DNA from: Bicyclus anynana
Taxonomy: Eukaryota > Arthropoda > Insecta > Lepidoptera > Nymphalidae
NCBI RefSeq assembly: GCF_947172395.1
Contig: NC_069087.1
Coordinates: 15,209,107-15,273,106, forward strand
DNA: 64,000 nt
Direction of reading: 5' to 3'
In this document: positions 47,812-58,326 of the stretch, piece after piece
Numbering within the stretch: position 1 is the first letter of the stretch
Layout of the letters: each line of letters begins with the position of its first letter
Translations under genes and position numbers: made by a program
The notes under the pieces: generated by a model
The model's database searches: none
The model's input: only the letters and a program-made list of their open reading frames with translations
Told to the model about the DNA's origin: nothing

Positions 47812-48770
47812 GAAACTGGTCGGGACAGACCCGATGGGACCGGGTAGCTTCGCAGGTAGACAATTTGAGTGGCGTGCACGAGCACTTTAACTGGGGTAGG
47901 CGTTATACGTACAAATTGTACAAAATGAAAAATTCTTTCTTTAATACAGGTTATATTCAGTCTTCAATGATCTATAATCTAATCTATTCGACAATATGAT
48001 AGAAACTGGTCGGTAAGATAGACCCGATGGGATGGGTAGAAATTTAGGTAGGTAGACAATTTGGATGTTGAGTAGGGTGTCGGCCCAGCAAATATCAGGC
48101 GTTCTAGCAGGTTATACATTTTCCGCGAAGCCGTTCTTATCTATCCGCCAATGCTAGAAACTGCCCCCCAGCCACGTGGCACGTCGATTCTCTTTCTACG
48201 ATCGCTAACGCTTTGAAAACTAGAATGATGTATGGAAATTACATTTGCTATCGTCAGGTCACGTGATCAAGATCTGTCATTCCCATACATTTTTCTAGTT
48301 TTCGAAGCGTTAGCGATCGTAGAAAAAGAATCGACATGCCACTTGGCTAGGGGGGCTGGTCGGTAGGATAGCCCTGATGGAACTGGTATCTTCGCAAGTA
48401 TACATTACACGTTGGGTAAGTGCTCGTTCTCACTTGTCGGGTGTACCGTGTCGGGGCCGGGAAAAGTCGGGTGTTCTAGCGTTAATACAATTTATGCGAA
48501 GCCGTTTTCATCTATCCGACAATGCTAGAAACTGGTCTGAAAGACAGCCCCGATGGGATGGGTAGCTAGTAGCTACGCAGGTAGACAGTTTGGACGTTGG
48601 GTAAGAGCTCTTTTCCCACTAGTCGGGTGTCAAGCTCTGCGAAATTCGGCCGTCCTAGCGGTTATACATTTTGTGCGAAGTCGTCCTCTAGCCGACAATG
48701 CTTTTTCATCGGGTCACAGGCTCATAATTAACTGGTCAATAACTGCCCTGATGGAGCGACTAGCTTTTAT
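47812..48770. repeat. Tandem array, ~190-bp unit, interrupted by a MITE
   Basis: Units begin at GTTAGAAACTGGTCGGGACA (47809), ATAGAAACTGGTCGGTAAGA (48000), GCTAGAAACTG|GTCGGTAGGA (split at 48163/48359) and GCTAGAAACTGGTCTGAAAG (48531), with a worn one near 48735. Shared blocks include CCCGATGGGATGGGTAG, GCAGGTAGACAATTTGGA, GTTGGGTAAG and TGCGAAGCCGTT. The first unit is shorter and its tail has been replaced by other DNA. Confidence 0.85.
48164..48355. mobile_element. MITE, CCCCTGTAGCC family, copy 2, inserted in the array
   Basis: It is nearly a perfect palindrome: CCCCCCAGCCACGTGGCACG, TCGATTCTCTTTCTACGATC, GCTAACGCTTTGAAAACTAG and their inverse. It is flanked by CTG on both sides (48161-48163 and 48356-48358), and sibling array units have a single CTG there. 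Confidence 0.9.
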
Positions 48771-48774
48771 GTAA

Positions 48775-49300
48775 AATAATAAAATGTATGAAATGTCTCT
48801 AGAAGGTTTAACCTTCCAATTTGTTGTTTAGGAAAGTTTCTTTTGTGTAAACCTATTTACATGTAAAACATTGTAAATGTATGTAAAAATAATTCAAATG
48901 TACGGAATGTCTCTAGATAGGATTACTTAATATTTCTTTATTGGCGTAACTCGAATCTTAATTTATATTGCTGAGTGGCGATTAACTATAGCTAATGTAA
49001 CGTGACAATAGGACAAACCAAAAAAAATAGAATTCCACGCGGCCAAAGTCTAGGAAAATTCCTTTAGTGTAAATACCTGTGCCACTTAAAAAAAAAAATG
49101 CATGAATCTCTAGAAGGTGAAATCTTTCAATTAATTGTTTTGGAAAGTTTGTTCAGTTAAATGTAAAAAAAAAAATTCTTAAAATGTATGAAATATCTCT
49201 GTAGAATTAATTCCAATTTGTTGGCGTAACCCGAGTCTAATTTATATTGCTGAGCGGCGATCAGCTAGGGCCAGCGTAACTTGGCACATGGACGATTAAT
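48775..49300. repeat. Diverged ~300-bp direct duplication
   Basis: AAATGTATGAAATGTCTCTA, GAAGGTTTAACCTTCCAATT, TTGGCGTAACTCGAATCTTA and ATATTGCTGAGTGGCGAT in 48775-49000 recur, with changes, in 49100-49270 (GGTGAAATCTTTCAATT, TTGGCGTAACCCGAGTCTAA, ATATTGCTGAGCGGCGAT). Confidence 0.7.
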
Positions 49301-49533
49301 CAAGCGAGACCAACACGAGATACGTTTTATCCGGAACACCAATCTGGTCCTAGCGGAGTTCCTCGTGCTATTGATCACAGGGCGGTGGTGCTTGACATAT
49401 ACCTACGGAGAATGTATATATGTTATATGATAATAATAATGTATAGGCCGCATTATTGTAGGTTTTGTCATATTTTCCAGTTACGGGAATCGAACCCACG
49501 AAACTTCGTGTGTTCGACCCAGTGTGTCGTTCG

Positions 49534-49699
49534 TCCCATATTCGACTCACTGCTGAGCTCGAGTCTCCTCTCATAATGAGAGGGATAAGGCCAATAGTCC
49601 ACCACGCTGGTCCAATGCGGATTGGCAGACTTCACACACGCAGAGAATTAAGATAATTCTCTGGTATGCAGGTTTCCTCACGATGTTTTCCTTCACCGA
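49534..49699 (-). repeat. SINE family A, tail half
   Basis: CCCATATTCGACTCACTGCT, CACCACGCTGGTCCAATGCG, GGTATGCAGGTTTCCTCACG, TTTTCCTTCACCG. The head is missing. Confidence 0.87.
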
Positions 49700-50603
49700 T
49701 ACATACATTTTTGCATTTAGCTACACCGATGACACCGATAAATACTACATGCATTTTTGCATTTAGGTATGTAGTGCACACAGAACAGACAACGCTAGAA
49801 GCGTCAATAGAAGTAGCAAGGGGGCGTGGCCCGCGTACACCCGGGTGTGCGGAACATCGCAAGCGTGTCCGCGCACGTACTAGCAGTCTTGTATTGTTCT
49901 GTGACAAAAGGAATAAATAATATTCAACTCTAAAGTAAAGGTGACATATTTAATTTTTCACTAAATATTAAACAGCCATTTAGGCCACGCCTCTGGGTAC
50001 GCTGGGTTCAATACAAAAAATTGACACTTTATAAATCTAGTTACCTCTTATATCTGTGGCTCTACCACAGACACACGCCAACGGGTAATAGTTACGTTTT
50101 AAAGGTGTACCTCTTTCATGTTAGTTATCGTTACTTCGTCAATAAAAATAACGAAGTCGTGATAAAACTACATTGTACAGTCGTTGCGTGAAACATTAAC
50201 AAATGTTACACACTTTCCAATATACCTATGAAAAAAATATAGCGATGATGGGTAAGTAAGAATCCCAAAAATGTATTAAAAAAAATCTTACATTATCCAA
50301 AAATAACCTTGTAACTTCCATTTAACGCCTCCTATATTTGTCAAACAGGCCTAATTATGTTTGTTTAAACTAGAACACAAAATAATATACTCAGCACATA
50401 GCTGACCTCATTCAGACCTACATTAATCGTCTCACGACCGGAACTTTAGACCTCACGCAAATATGATTGACGTCATACGGTCACACCGAATTTCAGCAGT
50501 TGACCTGTGTCGCTAGGGTTTCACTAATGTACTAAACCTAATTATATTTATTTGTGGTCTGGATTCCAATTCACGAATGCCCTCACAACATGTTTATTAA
50601 CAC
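49700..50603. other. Intron stretch, nothing recognised
   Basis: It contains a short direct repeat (CATTTTTGCATTTAG at about 49707 and 49751) and a CpG-richer patch at 49820-49880. No gene or known repeat is supported. Confidence 0.45.
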
Positions 50604-50797
50604 ACTAGCTGACGCCGCGCAGTTTCACCCGCGTAGTTTCCGTTCCCGTAGAAATACGGGGATAAAATATAACCTATAGCCTTCCTCGATAAATAACCTA
50701 TCTAACACTGAAAGAATTTTTCAAATCGGACCTGTAGTTCCTGAGATTAGCGCGTTCAATCAAACAAACAAACTCTTCCGCTTTATAATATATTAAC
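50604..50797 (-). mobile_element. Helitron-like (Lep1-type), full length
   Basis: CACTAGCTGACGCCGCGCAG, CCGTAGAAATACGGGGATAA, GATTAGCGCGTTCAATCAAA, CTTTATAATATATTAACAC. Confidence 0.72.
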
Positions 50798-50893
50798 ACA
50801 TGTATATAAAATAATCTGATGCAAAGTCCCCCGTCTGTCTGCGTGCGTGTTCTTCATAAACCCAAAAAGCAATTTGACAAAATTATTCGTGAA

Positions 50894-51102
50894 TAGTATA
50901 ATGGTAGGCGTTCATAGATCCGGTTCGTATCGGGCGCATAGCATGAAACGGGATTTTACGGAATATAAAATCCGTTCGCTGCGATCCGGACGATGCGGAT
51001 CATTAGTATGACTTTCTATACAAAAAATAATAAAATCCGTTTGTTGCGATGCGTTCGACGTTTACGATGCGGATCTGTGGACGCCTACCATTCATTATAC
51101 TT
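50894..51102. mobile_element. Foldback MITE, ATAATGGTAGGCG family
   Basis: The left AGTATAATGGTAGGCGTTCA, TAGATCCG and the inverted right AGTATAATGAATGGTAGGCG, TCCACAGATCCGCA form TIRs. The interior repeats AAAATCCGTTCGCTGCGAT / AAAATCCGTTTGTTGCGAT. A fragment is at 6505-6570. Confidence 0.75.
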
Positions 51103-52068
51103 GTCTACTTTTGGATGACAGTTTGGCTGTAGTGGTAACTGGCAAGGTGTACAAAGTACAACTACAATAAAGAATTTAAAGGATGTTTGACGATCGAACG
51201 AACTTTCAGATTATAAACACAAACGCTTCATCTGTGTCTGTCTTTGCTACATCATCAGCAAACAGATACTTCAAATCGAAAGTGCTAGAGGCAGAAATAA
51301 GCATGGTGGCATAGATTTATAATACATAGATAGTTCGTAGTCGCAGGATTCGTAAGCCGGGGCACATAACCCCGAAATGGGAGCCTCTGACGCATCGCTA
51401 CGCTACGATAAGTACGCTTGTGTGCGTGTCGGCGAGTGAAATTAGCTTAGCTCTTACGCTCACATAGTCACAGTAGCTTACGTTTGGAGTGAATTGTTAG
51501 GTATTGCGGGTCTATAGGATATTAGTCGTAGCATGGTGGTAATAATTTCCTAGAAGCAGACTATTATGAAAGATTACCTAAATAACTAATTTTCTTTGGT
51601 ATTAATTTTAAACAGATGAAAAATTAGCCGTATTATTTTCAAGTAGATAAAATTAGGCATCAATTTATTTCATTAAACTTTACCTTGTTAAAACTTCATT
51701 CAACTAGAGTATCGTTTACTCGGTTATTAAATGTTAACGAAAATCGTTTTACTGGCGGATTGGCGCTATTTTGTCTCATGGCCGTTCGCTTGAACCCCGC
51801 CTTGACATTACAATGCGTTGATAACACTAGCCTGATGCACGTGATCGTTTTAACAAAATTACGGACGTAATCTATGCTTTAAAGCTGATAGCTCCGTTCC
51901 ATAGTTAGTTTTAGGTCTACTACAACTTAAACTTGAAAGATTTTTTCGCTTATTTGGAGGAAGGGGAATTGAAGGAAGCGAGGAAAGGAGATATTGATGT
52001 ATTCTTGGTTTTCTACACATCTAACTTAGCCAGACCTTCGTCATATTATAAAAGCTATAATCCTACTT
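51103..52068. other. Intron stretch, nothing recognised
   Basis: No coding stretch or named repeat. A CpG-richer patch at 51340-51430 (GTAAGCCGGGGCACATAACC) has no recognisable content. Confidence 0.45.
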
Positions 52069-52432
52069 CCTACTAATATTATAAACGCGAAAGTTTGTAT
52101 GGATATTTGGATGTTTGTTACTCTTTAAAGCCGCTACTACTAAAGCGATTTGGCTACAATTTGAAACGGAAATAGATTTTACTCTGGATTAACACATAGG
52201 CTACTTTTTTCCCGAAAAAATCCATGGTCTCCAGAGATTTGCGAAAACTGATGGTTTTGATGATGTTTGTTACTCTTTCACGCCTCGACTTCTGAACCGA
52301 ATTAGCTGAAATATATTAGTATTAAGGTATATTATAGCCTGGATTAACACATAGGCTACTTTTTATTTCGGAAAAATCCATGGTTCCCGAGGGATTTGTG
52401 AAAAACTAATATCCACGCGGGCGTTTGCTAGT
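52069..52432 (+). mobile_element. Helitron-like (type B), two-module copy
   Basis: TCCTACTAATATTATAAACG, GGATGTTTGTTACTC twice (about 52110 and 52264), GGATTAACACATAGGCTACT twice, ending CACGCGGGCGTTTGCTAGT. Confidence 0.68.
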
Positions 52433-53621
52433 AAATTAAATATACGGTAAATATACGGTAGCCTATGAAGAAGCCCTTCAGTGTGCCTATGTGAAAGGCT
52501 AATAATGATGACTACGAAACCCTGGAAAACCTTTATAGATAGTGTAGCAAATGTGATATAATATCGTCCATCATCTCGCAGCGCAAGCTCGGAATCCTTA
52601 ATTTAACTGCAGCCTCGCGCCCGGCGCCCGGAGATGCAGCCGGAATGAGCTTCCCGCCCGTGATTGCATTCGCGCCGCGCCTCCCCCCGCCTCGTGACTT
52701 GGAATTAACGCCGCGTCTTATGTTGATAAATCTCCTAGGCTTTGCTATCGCCCTGGTACTTTCCCATCCGAATTATACGGATTTGGGAAATTAATGCATC
52801 ATTCATAAACGGAACGTTATTTTTTTTGTAACTTGGTAAAATAAACCTAGCTTTATGTTTACATTTTGCTCACCAATATTCAAAACTATTTTTTTAACGG
52901 CCAAATACAGGGCCAGGTATCCACCCTTATAGGAAAGAATATGGAACTTAGATCTGCCACGCAGTGGAGGTGGGCGAGCTTATGGTGATAAAGTTTGATA
53001 TTTTTTATAATTATCGCTATTATCAGGTTTAAATGATAATGATCGGAAACTATCACTAGCTTAACGTGCTCAAGGCACGGTTGTTTATCGCTACCGGTTT
53101 CCCAATTTCCAGGCTGTGAATTCCTTAGAAAGAAAAGTTTGATATTTCACATGTAAAAAAAAAAAACTAAAACTTAATTAATGTTTATAAATGTAAGGAA
53201 GATGGGTGGCTACTTTGTATTTCAATATTTATTAGGTAGTGTTTACCCACATAATATACCAACTTAGCAAATTTGCAAATAACTTGTTTGTACATTTATT
53301 TTATAAACAGCTATTGTTATGTTAATATTTGAACAAAATGAATAATTTACTAGCTTCTAATGATTTATATCACACAGATCCAGATAACACCCTGTTACAA
53401 TAGGTACAGCCCTATTTGCGTAATATTGTCAATTCACATTGAACTTTATTGCCAAGGGCATTTGGTATGGTTTTCCTTGCATTAATAAATCTGACCTACA
53501 AAGCAAGCGAGGGCTTATTACGAGTATGTATGTTGAATGAAAAAATCTGTACATAAGACTTTTAAATTATGCAAAGTGCATGTCCGGTTGGGATTAATGC
53601 CAAACTTTCACTAACAAAGTA
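52433..53621. other. Intron stretch with one GC-rich patch
   Basis: 52600-52740 is sharply GC-rich (CAGCCTCGCGCCCGGCGCCC, GGAGATGCAGCCGG, CCGCGCCTCCCCCCGCCTCG) against AT-rich flanks and matches no repeat in the window. The rest is AT-rich with no gene. Confidence 0.45.
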
Positions 53622-53671
53622 TAACTATGAAAGAAACCTTAACTAACTAGTTAAGGTTTCTTTCATAGTTA
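53622..53671. repeat. Perfect 23-bp-arm hairpin
   Basis: 53622-53644 (TAACTATGAAAGAAACC, TTAACT) is mirrored exactly by 53649-53671, with AACT as the 4-nt spacer. No named element surrounds it. Confidence 0.92.
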
Positions 53672-53779
53672 ATGATTGATGATGTCAATAATTTATTGTG
53701 AAAATCGTTATTAATGTTAATTTTGAGCAAGTATTCACAATTTTTTGTAATAAAAATAATCGATTTTTGTCTTAATAAT

Positions 53780-53853
53780 GTTATTTTTTGTTTCAGGTAA
53801 GCTTGACAGTGAATTTATCTTTGATATTATGGCACGTTCAACTCCCACTAAAG
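53780..53853 (+). other. Candidate recursive splice site with possible 57-nt RS-exon
   Basis: TTATTTTTTGTTTCAG is followed directly by GTAAGC: a strong 3' splice site back to back with a 5' splice site at 53796/53797. A second donor-like AAAG|GTAAAC lies at 53853/53854, which would define a 57-nt exon. If that exon were retained after nemo exon 1, the split codon would complete as TGG and be followed by TAA, so it would not serve as a nemo coding exon. This is the arrangement expected at a ratchet point in a long intron. Confidence 0.4.
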
Positions 53854-53989
53854 GTAAACTAAGTACATAGATATATACTGACTATATAGGTTAAGATATG
53901 TTTTATGGGATGCAAAAGGATCGTTATCGTTAGGTTTCTTTGGTGTAATTAATCATTAAGTTATTTTTGTTGTGTTATTTTTTTGTAAG

Positions 53990-54388
53990 TGTTCCGTACT
54001 GGAACACAATAAAAATAAAGTATCATCTATAACCAACCTTGAGGAAGTTACAAATGTCATTATTTTTTATAATTCTTATATGACTAATTGCTGTGGTCAC
54101 GACCTATAGTAAAGGAATCGTTCCATTTGAACAATATATTCAGTTACCCGCAACCAGTCGAGCGGCTATCAACGCATTCCCGTTAAAATAACCATATCGC
54201 GATAAAAGGGCATACTATTCCTAATCTTCGTTGTGCTATCAACTTATCTATTGTGAGGTGACATATTGTGAAGAAAATCAACATATCAGCGACCTACTTC
54301 TGCCGAGAAGACGACGGACCAGGCCTGGCTCCACGGGACACTCCACTCGGTTCAGGTTAGTGTCTGCAGCAAAGTCTTTTACGGAACA
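53990..54388 (+). repeat. BEL/Pao left LTR (399 bp)
   Basis: It runs from TGTTCCGTACTGGAACAC to AAAGTCTTTTACGGAACA. AATAAA lies near the left end (within CACAATAAAAATAAAG). It matches 58327-58725 except for GAAGTTAC here against GAAGTTTC there. Confidence 0.95.
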
Positions 54389-54522
54389 TAATTTGATCCA
54401 ATCGAGCCGGATTTCATTTCCTCCAGGTTGTGTTACCTCAATACATTAAAAATTAAAAACTAAATTTCTCATAAACATTAAAATTTCCAAGCGTTTTTTG
54501 TCGGTTCCACTTGTCATGCAAC

Positions 54523-57500
54523 ATGGCCGACAACGCTGCGTTTGATGTTTACGAAAGAGAAATAATCATTTCAGAATTAAAAAGAACATTAGATTTAATA
54601 TCCGATGAAGATCAGTTTCGTGCGCGTTTACCAGATTTAACCATACAACATCGCAAATTTAGTAAAATTCAAACAAAAATTGAAAAATCATTCATAAAAG
54701 CAAAGTGTTTTGACAAAGATGAACAATTAAGTATTCGTAATGAATTTAACGATTTATATTTTGAAATATTAAAACATTCAAACAAGTTAAAGAAACAGGA
54801 TGACGAGCATAGACGTTCGAGTACATACCAACGTCACTCAGTTTGTTTTCAAAACACATCACACATGAATAAATTACCCAGTCTCCCTTTGCCAACGTTC
54901 TCAGGTGAAGTTACTGACTGGCAATCATACTATGATCTTTTTTGTTCTTTGATTCATGACAATCTTGCCTACACGGATGTGGAGAAATTTCGTTATTTAT
55001 TGCTTACCTTAAAAGACGAACCCTATGACTTGATTAAATCGATACCCATTACCGAGGATAACTATAACATCGCCATTGACACTTTAGTATCTCGTTACGA
55101 TAATAAAAGAATCATTGCATCGAAACATTTAGATAAAATATTAGATTTAAAACCATGTTCAGAAAAAATATCGGGTCTTCGGGAACTACTTAATATTTAC
55201 CAAGAAAATATAAAAGCATTAGAGACAATGCAATTTCCCGTACGTCATTGGAGTTTCATTCTACTTAATATTTTACTACGAAAAATTCCACTGATCATAC
55301 GAAAACGTTTTGAACTATCCTTGGAAAATAAGTCGGATATTCCAAGCGTTTCCATTCTCATTAGTTTTCTTGAACGAGAACTTGCTGCTTGCGAAATAAC
55401 TGGCCAGTCAAAATTAATTGATATTGGAACTAATTCGTCAACTTATGAAAACCGCACAAAACATACCCTCGTTGGAGACCGAGTGCCTACCGTTCGCGGC
55501 ACGCGTTTATATACTAGCAACTTTGCGAACGAAAGTCAACCTTATGTTCATACAAATAAGGCTTGTGTTTGTTGTGGTGAATCACATCACTTAATTAAAT
55601 GTGCAAAATATTTGAATCTTTCACTTAAAGATCGTCATAACTTAGTATTAAGCAAAAATATCTGTATAAACTGTTTAGGTTTTCACGACTTAAAAAATTG
55701 CAAAAGTAATTTTGTTTGTAAACATTGTTTTTCTCGTCATAGCAGCACCATATGTTTATCTCCCAGATCTATTTCTAGCGCTGTAGGTATTGCAGAAAAC
55801 GATTGCCGCGGTCCTGAAGAAGATTCTGGGAATAACTCATTACGTTCGCATACTATGTACGAAGACTGTACCCGTGAGCCAACTACATGTTCCATTGCAT
55901 CGGCCGGTCGAGCGAAGACCGTGCTATTGTCTACTGCACTCATCAATGTACGTGTTAATGAAACTGAACGGGGCATCGCACGTTGCATGGTTGATACTGG
56001 CAGTCAAGGTACATTCATTACAGGAGCTTGCGCTCAACGTTTAGGTCTATTACAACGCAAGATCCATGTACCAGTTTCCGGGATAGGTGATGACGCACCA
56101 GTCTATTCTAGGGGGATAGTTTCATTCAACATCACCCCGCGTAATCACAGTAGTCCGGTAATACCAATCGAAGCAATGATATTACCGAAACTTATATCTC
56201 AGATGCCTAATATGGTTTTACCTTGTACTGATTGGACGCATATTAAAAATATAACCTTAGCAGATCCTAATTTTAATATACCCAACCCGGTAGACATAAT
56301 ATTTGGTGCAGATGTACTTTCAGAAATTTTATTAAATAACACAATAACAGGCCCACCTGGCGCGCCCATTGCTATGAATAGTAAACTTGGATATTTACTG
56401 TTAGGTAAACTTTCATTTGATATAAATTCCGCGCGTAATTATTATCCTCTGAACATCAATTCTAAAACTATTTATGCTTGTTTTAGCTCGTTAAATAATG
56501 ATAATAATCATTTACGACGTTCTAGGGAGCTTGAATTATTTCCTGGTCAAAATTCCATACAGTCCACTCAGCCCTTTACCCGTGATAAGACGATTCGTGA
56601 AGATTTGATTGAAGTTCCTTTTACTAATTCGACGGGGCCGAACGCCAATATCCTACCGTTTAAGCCCGATGCAACTGTTTTCGATGAATCTCACAATTTC
56701 ACTGTTAATCAATTTCATAAATTGGAATATCACTTAGAACGCAATTCTCTGTTAAAATTTTCCTATCACGCTTGTTTACAACAATATTTCGATAAAGGTC
56801 TTATGATAATGAACGACTATTATCCCGTCTCTTCTCTTGTATCACCAATTGAACTCAAGCGAATTCGTAAAACCGCATACTTGCAGATACAAAAATGGCA
56901 CAACTATTTATTGACCATAATTGCAACCCTTTCCCGCACAGTCGCTCATGGCGAGCGGCACGAGATGATTTCTAATCCTAACAGGAATAATTATACAATT
57001 ACTAAAGCGTCAGAAATCAAATACAAGTCTAATGCATTCATCTTCACTTTTAATGGTAAAACTTCGTCCCAATTTTATACAAAAAAAGTATATACATTTT
57101 ATAAAATAGAAATAATTTATTCCTCCCTGGGGTTGTTATCACCCACGACACAATATACAAATCATTTAACACTGATACTTGGGTTCGCATGGGAAAGATG
57201 GGATGATAACGATAATTATTATTATTCGAAGTTAAATTGTCATAGTCAATTGTTAACCCTTTTTAACGTGTGTTATGTGCACATTATGTATGTGGCGTAT
57301 TTAACGTGTGCTTATTTTCATTTCTATAACTTCAGTTTAATATTCACCTTTACATCACTCAATAAAACACGGGTAGATGTTCTCACAATGAAACAGATAG
57401 TTTTAGGTCTTAACTCGACATCAGCTTTACGTTTTTCAAGGTTTATCGATAAAATCATTTATTTTCATAACAATCGGGAGATTTTTGATTATGTTTGTGG

Positions 57501-58125
57501 ATTATCACAGTTATATATTATCATGTTAACACACTTACGCTCTCCGCTTCACGAGTGGATCTGTAACCCTCCACAAACTAGCGAAACGTTATGTCGCGAT
57601 CCAAACAGTGGTAGACGTCCCGTTTCAACTAACCTCCCGGCGGATCGTATGTCACGTAATGTGTTATACAAAATCTTCATACAACATATTCGTAAATTTC
57701 AAAAACCGTATTACCTATCTATCAATGAATCTCTTTGGCTTTTAACATTGAATGTTACAATTTCGCACAATCAAAACTACAACGAATTAAATTCGATAAT
57801 CCTTTTCCTTTTGGGTGTTCGACTTGATAAGTTTATTCGATGTTGGTGGATCCAACAAACCGTCCCACTTTTTCAGAAACGTTGGAATCTTGTATACCTG
57901 CACGAAATTCAACTTCACAAATGGTTTTGTAATCGCGGCGCACCCACTCATGAAGGTAGCATTGTCTTGATATCTGAGAATTATTTACCACCCTGGCGTT
58001 TAGTTCACTTAGATGCTGTTCATCCTGATTCTGGTGGCATAACACAAGTTGTAATATTTAACTGCTATACTAAACTCTTTAAACGCTCGGTAGAAAAAGT
58101 TTCATCTACCTTACCTAATCAGTAA
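54523..58125 (+). CDS. BEL/Pao Gag-protease polyprotein with gutted pol, 1200 codons
   Basis: I take ATG 54523, 135 bp after the LTR. Residues about 115-290 hold the Gag region found in BEL elements (DUF1759-like: LPLPTFSGEVTDWQSYYDLF). Three zinc knuckles follow at about 348-420 (CVCCGESHHLIKC, CINCLGFHDLKNC, CKHCFSRHSSTIC). The aspartic protease has DTGS at residues 491-494. Residues about 713-763 resemble the stretch just before the RT palm (NSLLKFSYHACLQQYFDKGL). The RT active site, RNase H and integrase DDE are absent. The last ~100 residues again match the polyprotein's C-terminal domain (ENYLPPWRLVHLDAVHPDSG). BEL polyproteins are usually several hundred residues longer. The frame nevertheless stays open for 3.6 kb, which suggests in-frame deletion or selection for a Gag-PR product. 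Confidence 0.85.
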   Translation: MADNAAFDVYEREIIISELKRTLDLISDEDQFRARLPDLTIQHRKFSKIQTKIEKSFIKAKCFDKDEQLSIRNEFNDLYFEILKHSNKLKKQDDEHRRSSTYQRHSVCFQNTSHMNKLPSLPLPTFSGEVTDWQSYYDLFCSLIHDNLAYTDVEKFRYLLLTLKDEPYDLIKSIPITEDNYNIAIDTLVSRYDNKRIIASKHLDKILDLKPCSEKISGLRELLNIYQENIKALETMQFPVRHWSFILLNILLRKIPLIIRKRFELSLENKSDIPSVSILISFLERELAACEITGQSKLIDIGTNSSTYENRTKHTLVGDRVPTVRGTRLYTSNFANESQPYVHTNKACVCCGESHHLIKCAKYLNLSLKDRHNLVLSKNICINCLGFHDLKNCKSNFVCKHCFSRHSSTICLSPRSISSAVGIAENDCRGPEEDSGNNSLRSHTMYEDCTREPTTCSIASAGRAKTVLLSTALINVRVNETERGIARCMVDTGSQGTFITGACAQRLGLLQRKIHVPVSGIGDDAPVYSRGIVSFNITPRNHSSPVIPIEAMILPKLISQMPNMVLPCTDWTHIKNITLADPNFNIPNPVDIIFGADVLSEILLNNTITGPPGAPIAMNSKLGYLLLGKLSFDINSARNYYPLNINSKTIYACFSSLNNDNNHLRRSRELELFPGQNSIQSTQPFTRDKTIREDLIEVPFTNSTGPNANILPFKPDATVFDESHNFTVNQFHKLEYHLERNSLLKFSYHACLQQYFDKGLMIMNDYYPVSSLVSPIELKRIRKTAYLQIQKWHNYLLTIIATLSRTVAHGERHEMISNPNRNNYTITKASEIKYKSNAFIFTFNGKTSSQFYTKKVYTFYKIEIIYSSLGLLSPTTQYTNHLTLILGFAWERWDDNDNYYYSKLNCHSQLLTLFNVCYVHIMYVAYLTCAYFHFYNFSLIFTFTSLNKTRVDVLTMKQIVLGLNSTSALRFSRFIDKIIYFHNNREIFDYVCGLSQLYIIMLTHLRSPLHEWICNPPQTSETLCRDPNSGRRPVSTNLPADRMSRNVLYKIFIQHIRKFQKPYYLSINESLWLLTLNVTISHNQNYNELNSIILFLLGVRLDKFIRCWWIQQTVPLFQKRWNLVYLHEIQLHKWFCNRGAPTHEGSIVLISENYLPPWRLVHLDAVHPDSGGITQVVIFNCYTKLFKRSVEKVSSTLPNQ

Positions 58126-58326
58126 GAAAATGGAAACACCCTAATCATTTAAAAATAGTAATTATAGGATTTAGATTACATGCATTTTTTCGTTAATAAT
58201 CCGTTAATAATTAATTTTTCGTTAATAATCCGTTTCGTTAATAATAATTTTATATTTCCTTTCGTTTTAAGTACCTACATAATTTCATTTTGTTAAAAGA
58301 TCTACGCTCTTTTAAGGCGAGCGGCA

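Noticed and set aside
53797..53853. A coding micro-exon of nemo
   Set aside because: Joined to nemo exon 1 it gives TGG followed by TAA. I keep it only as a possible RS-exon at a ratchet site.
55737..56044. 83- and 84-codon frames within the BEL polyprotein
   Set aside because: They are overlapping shadows of the in-frame zinc-knuckle/protease region.
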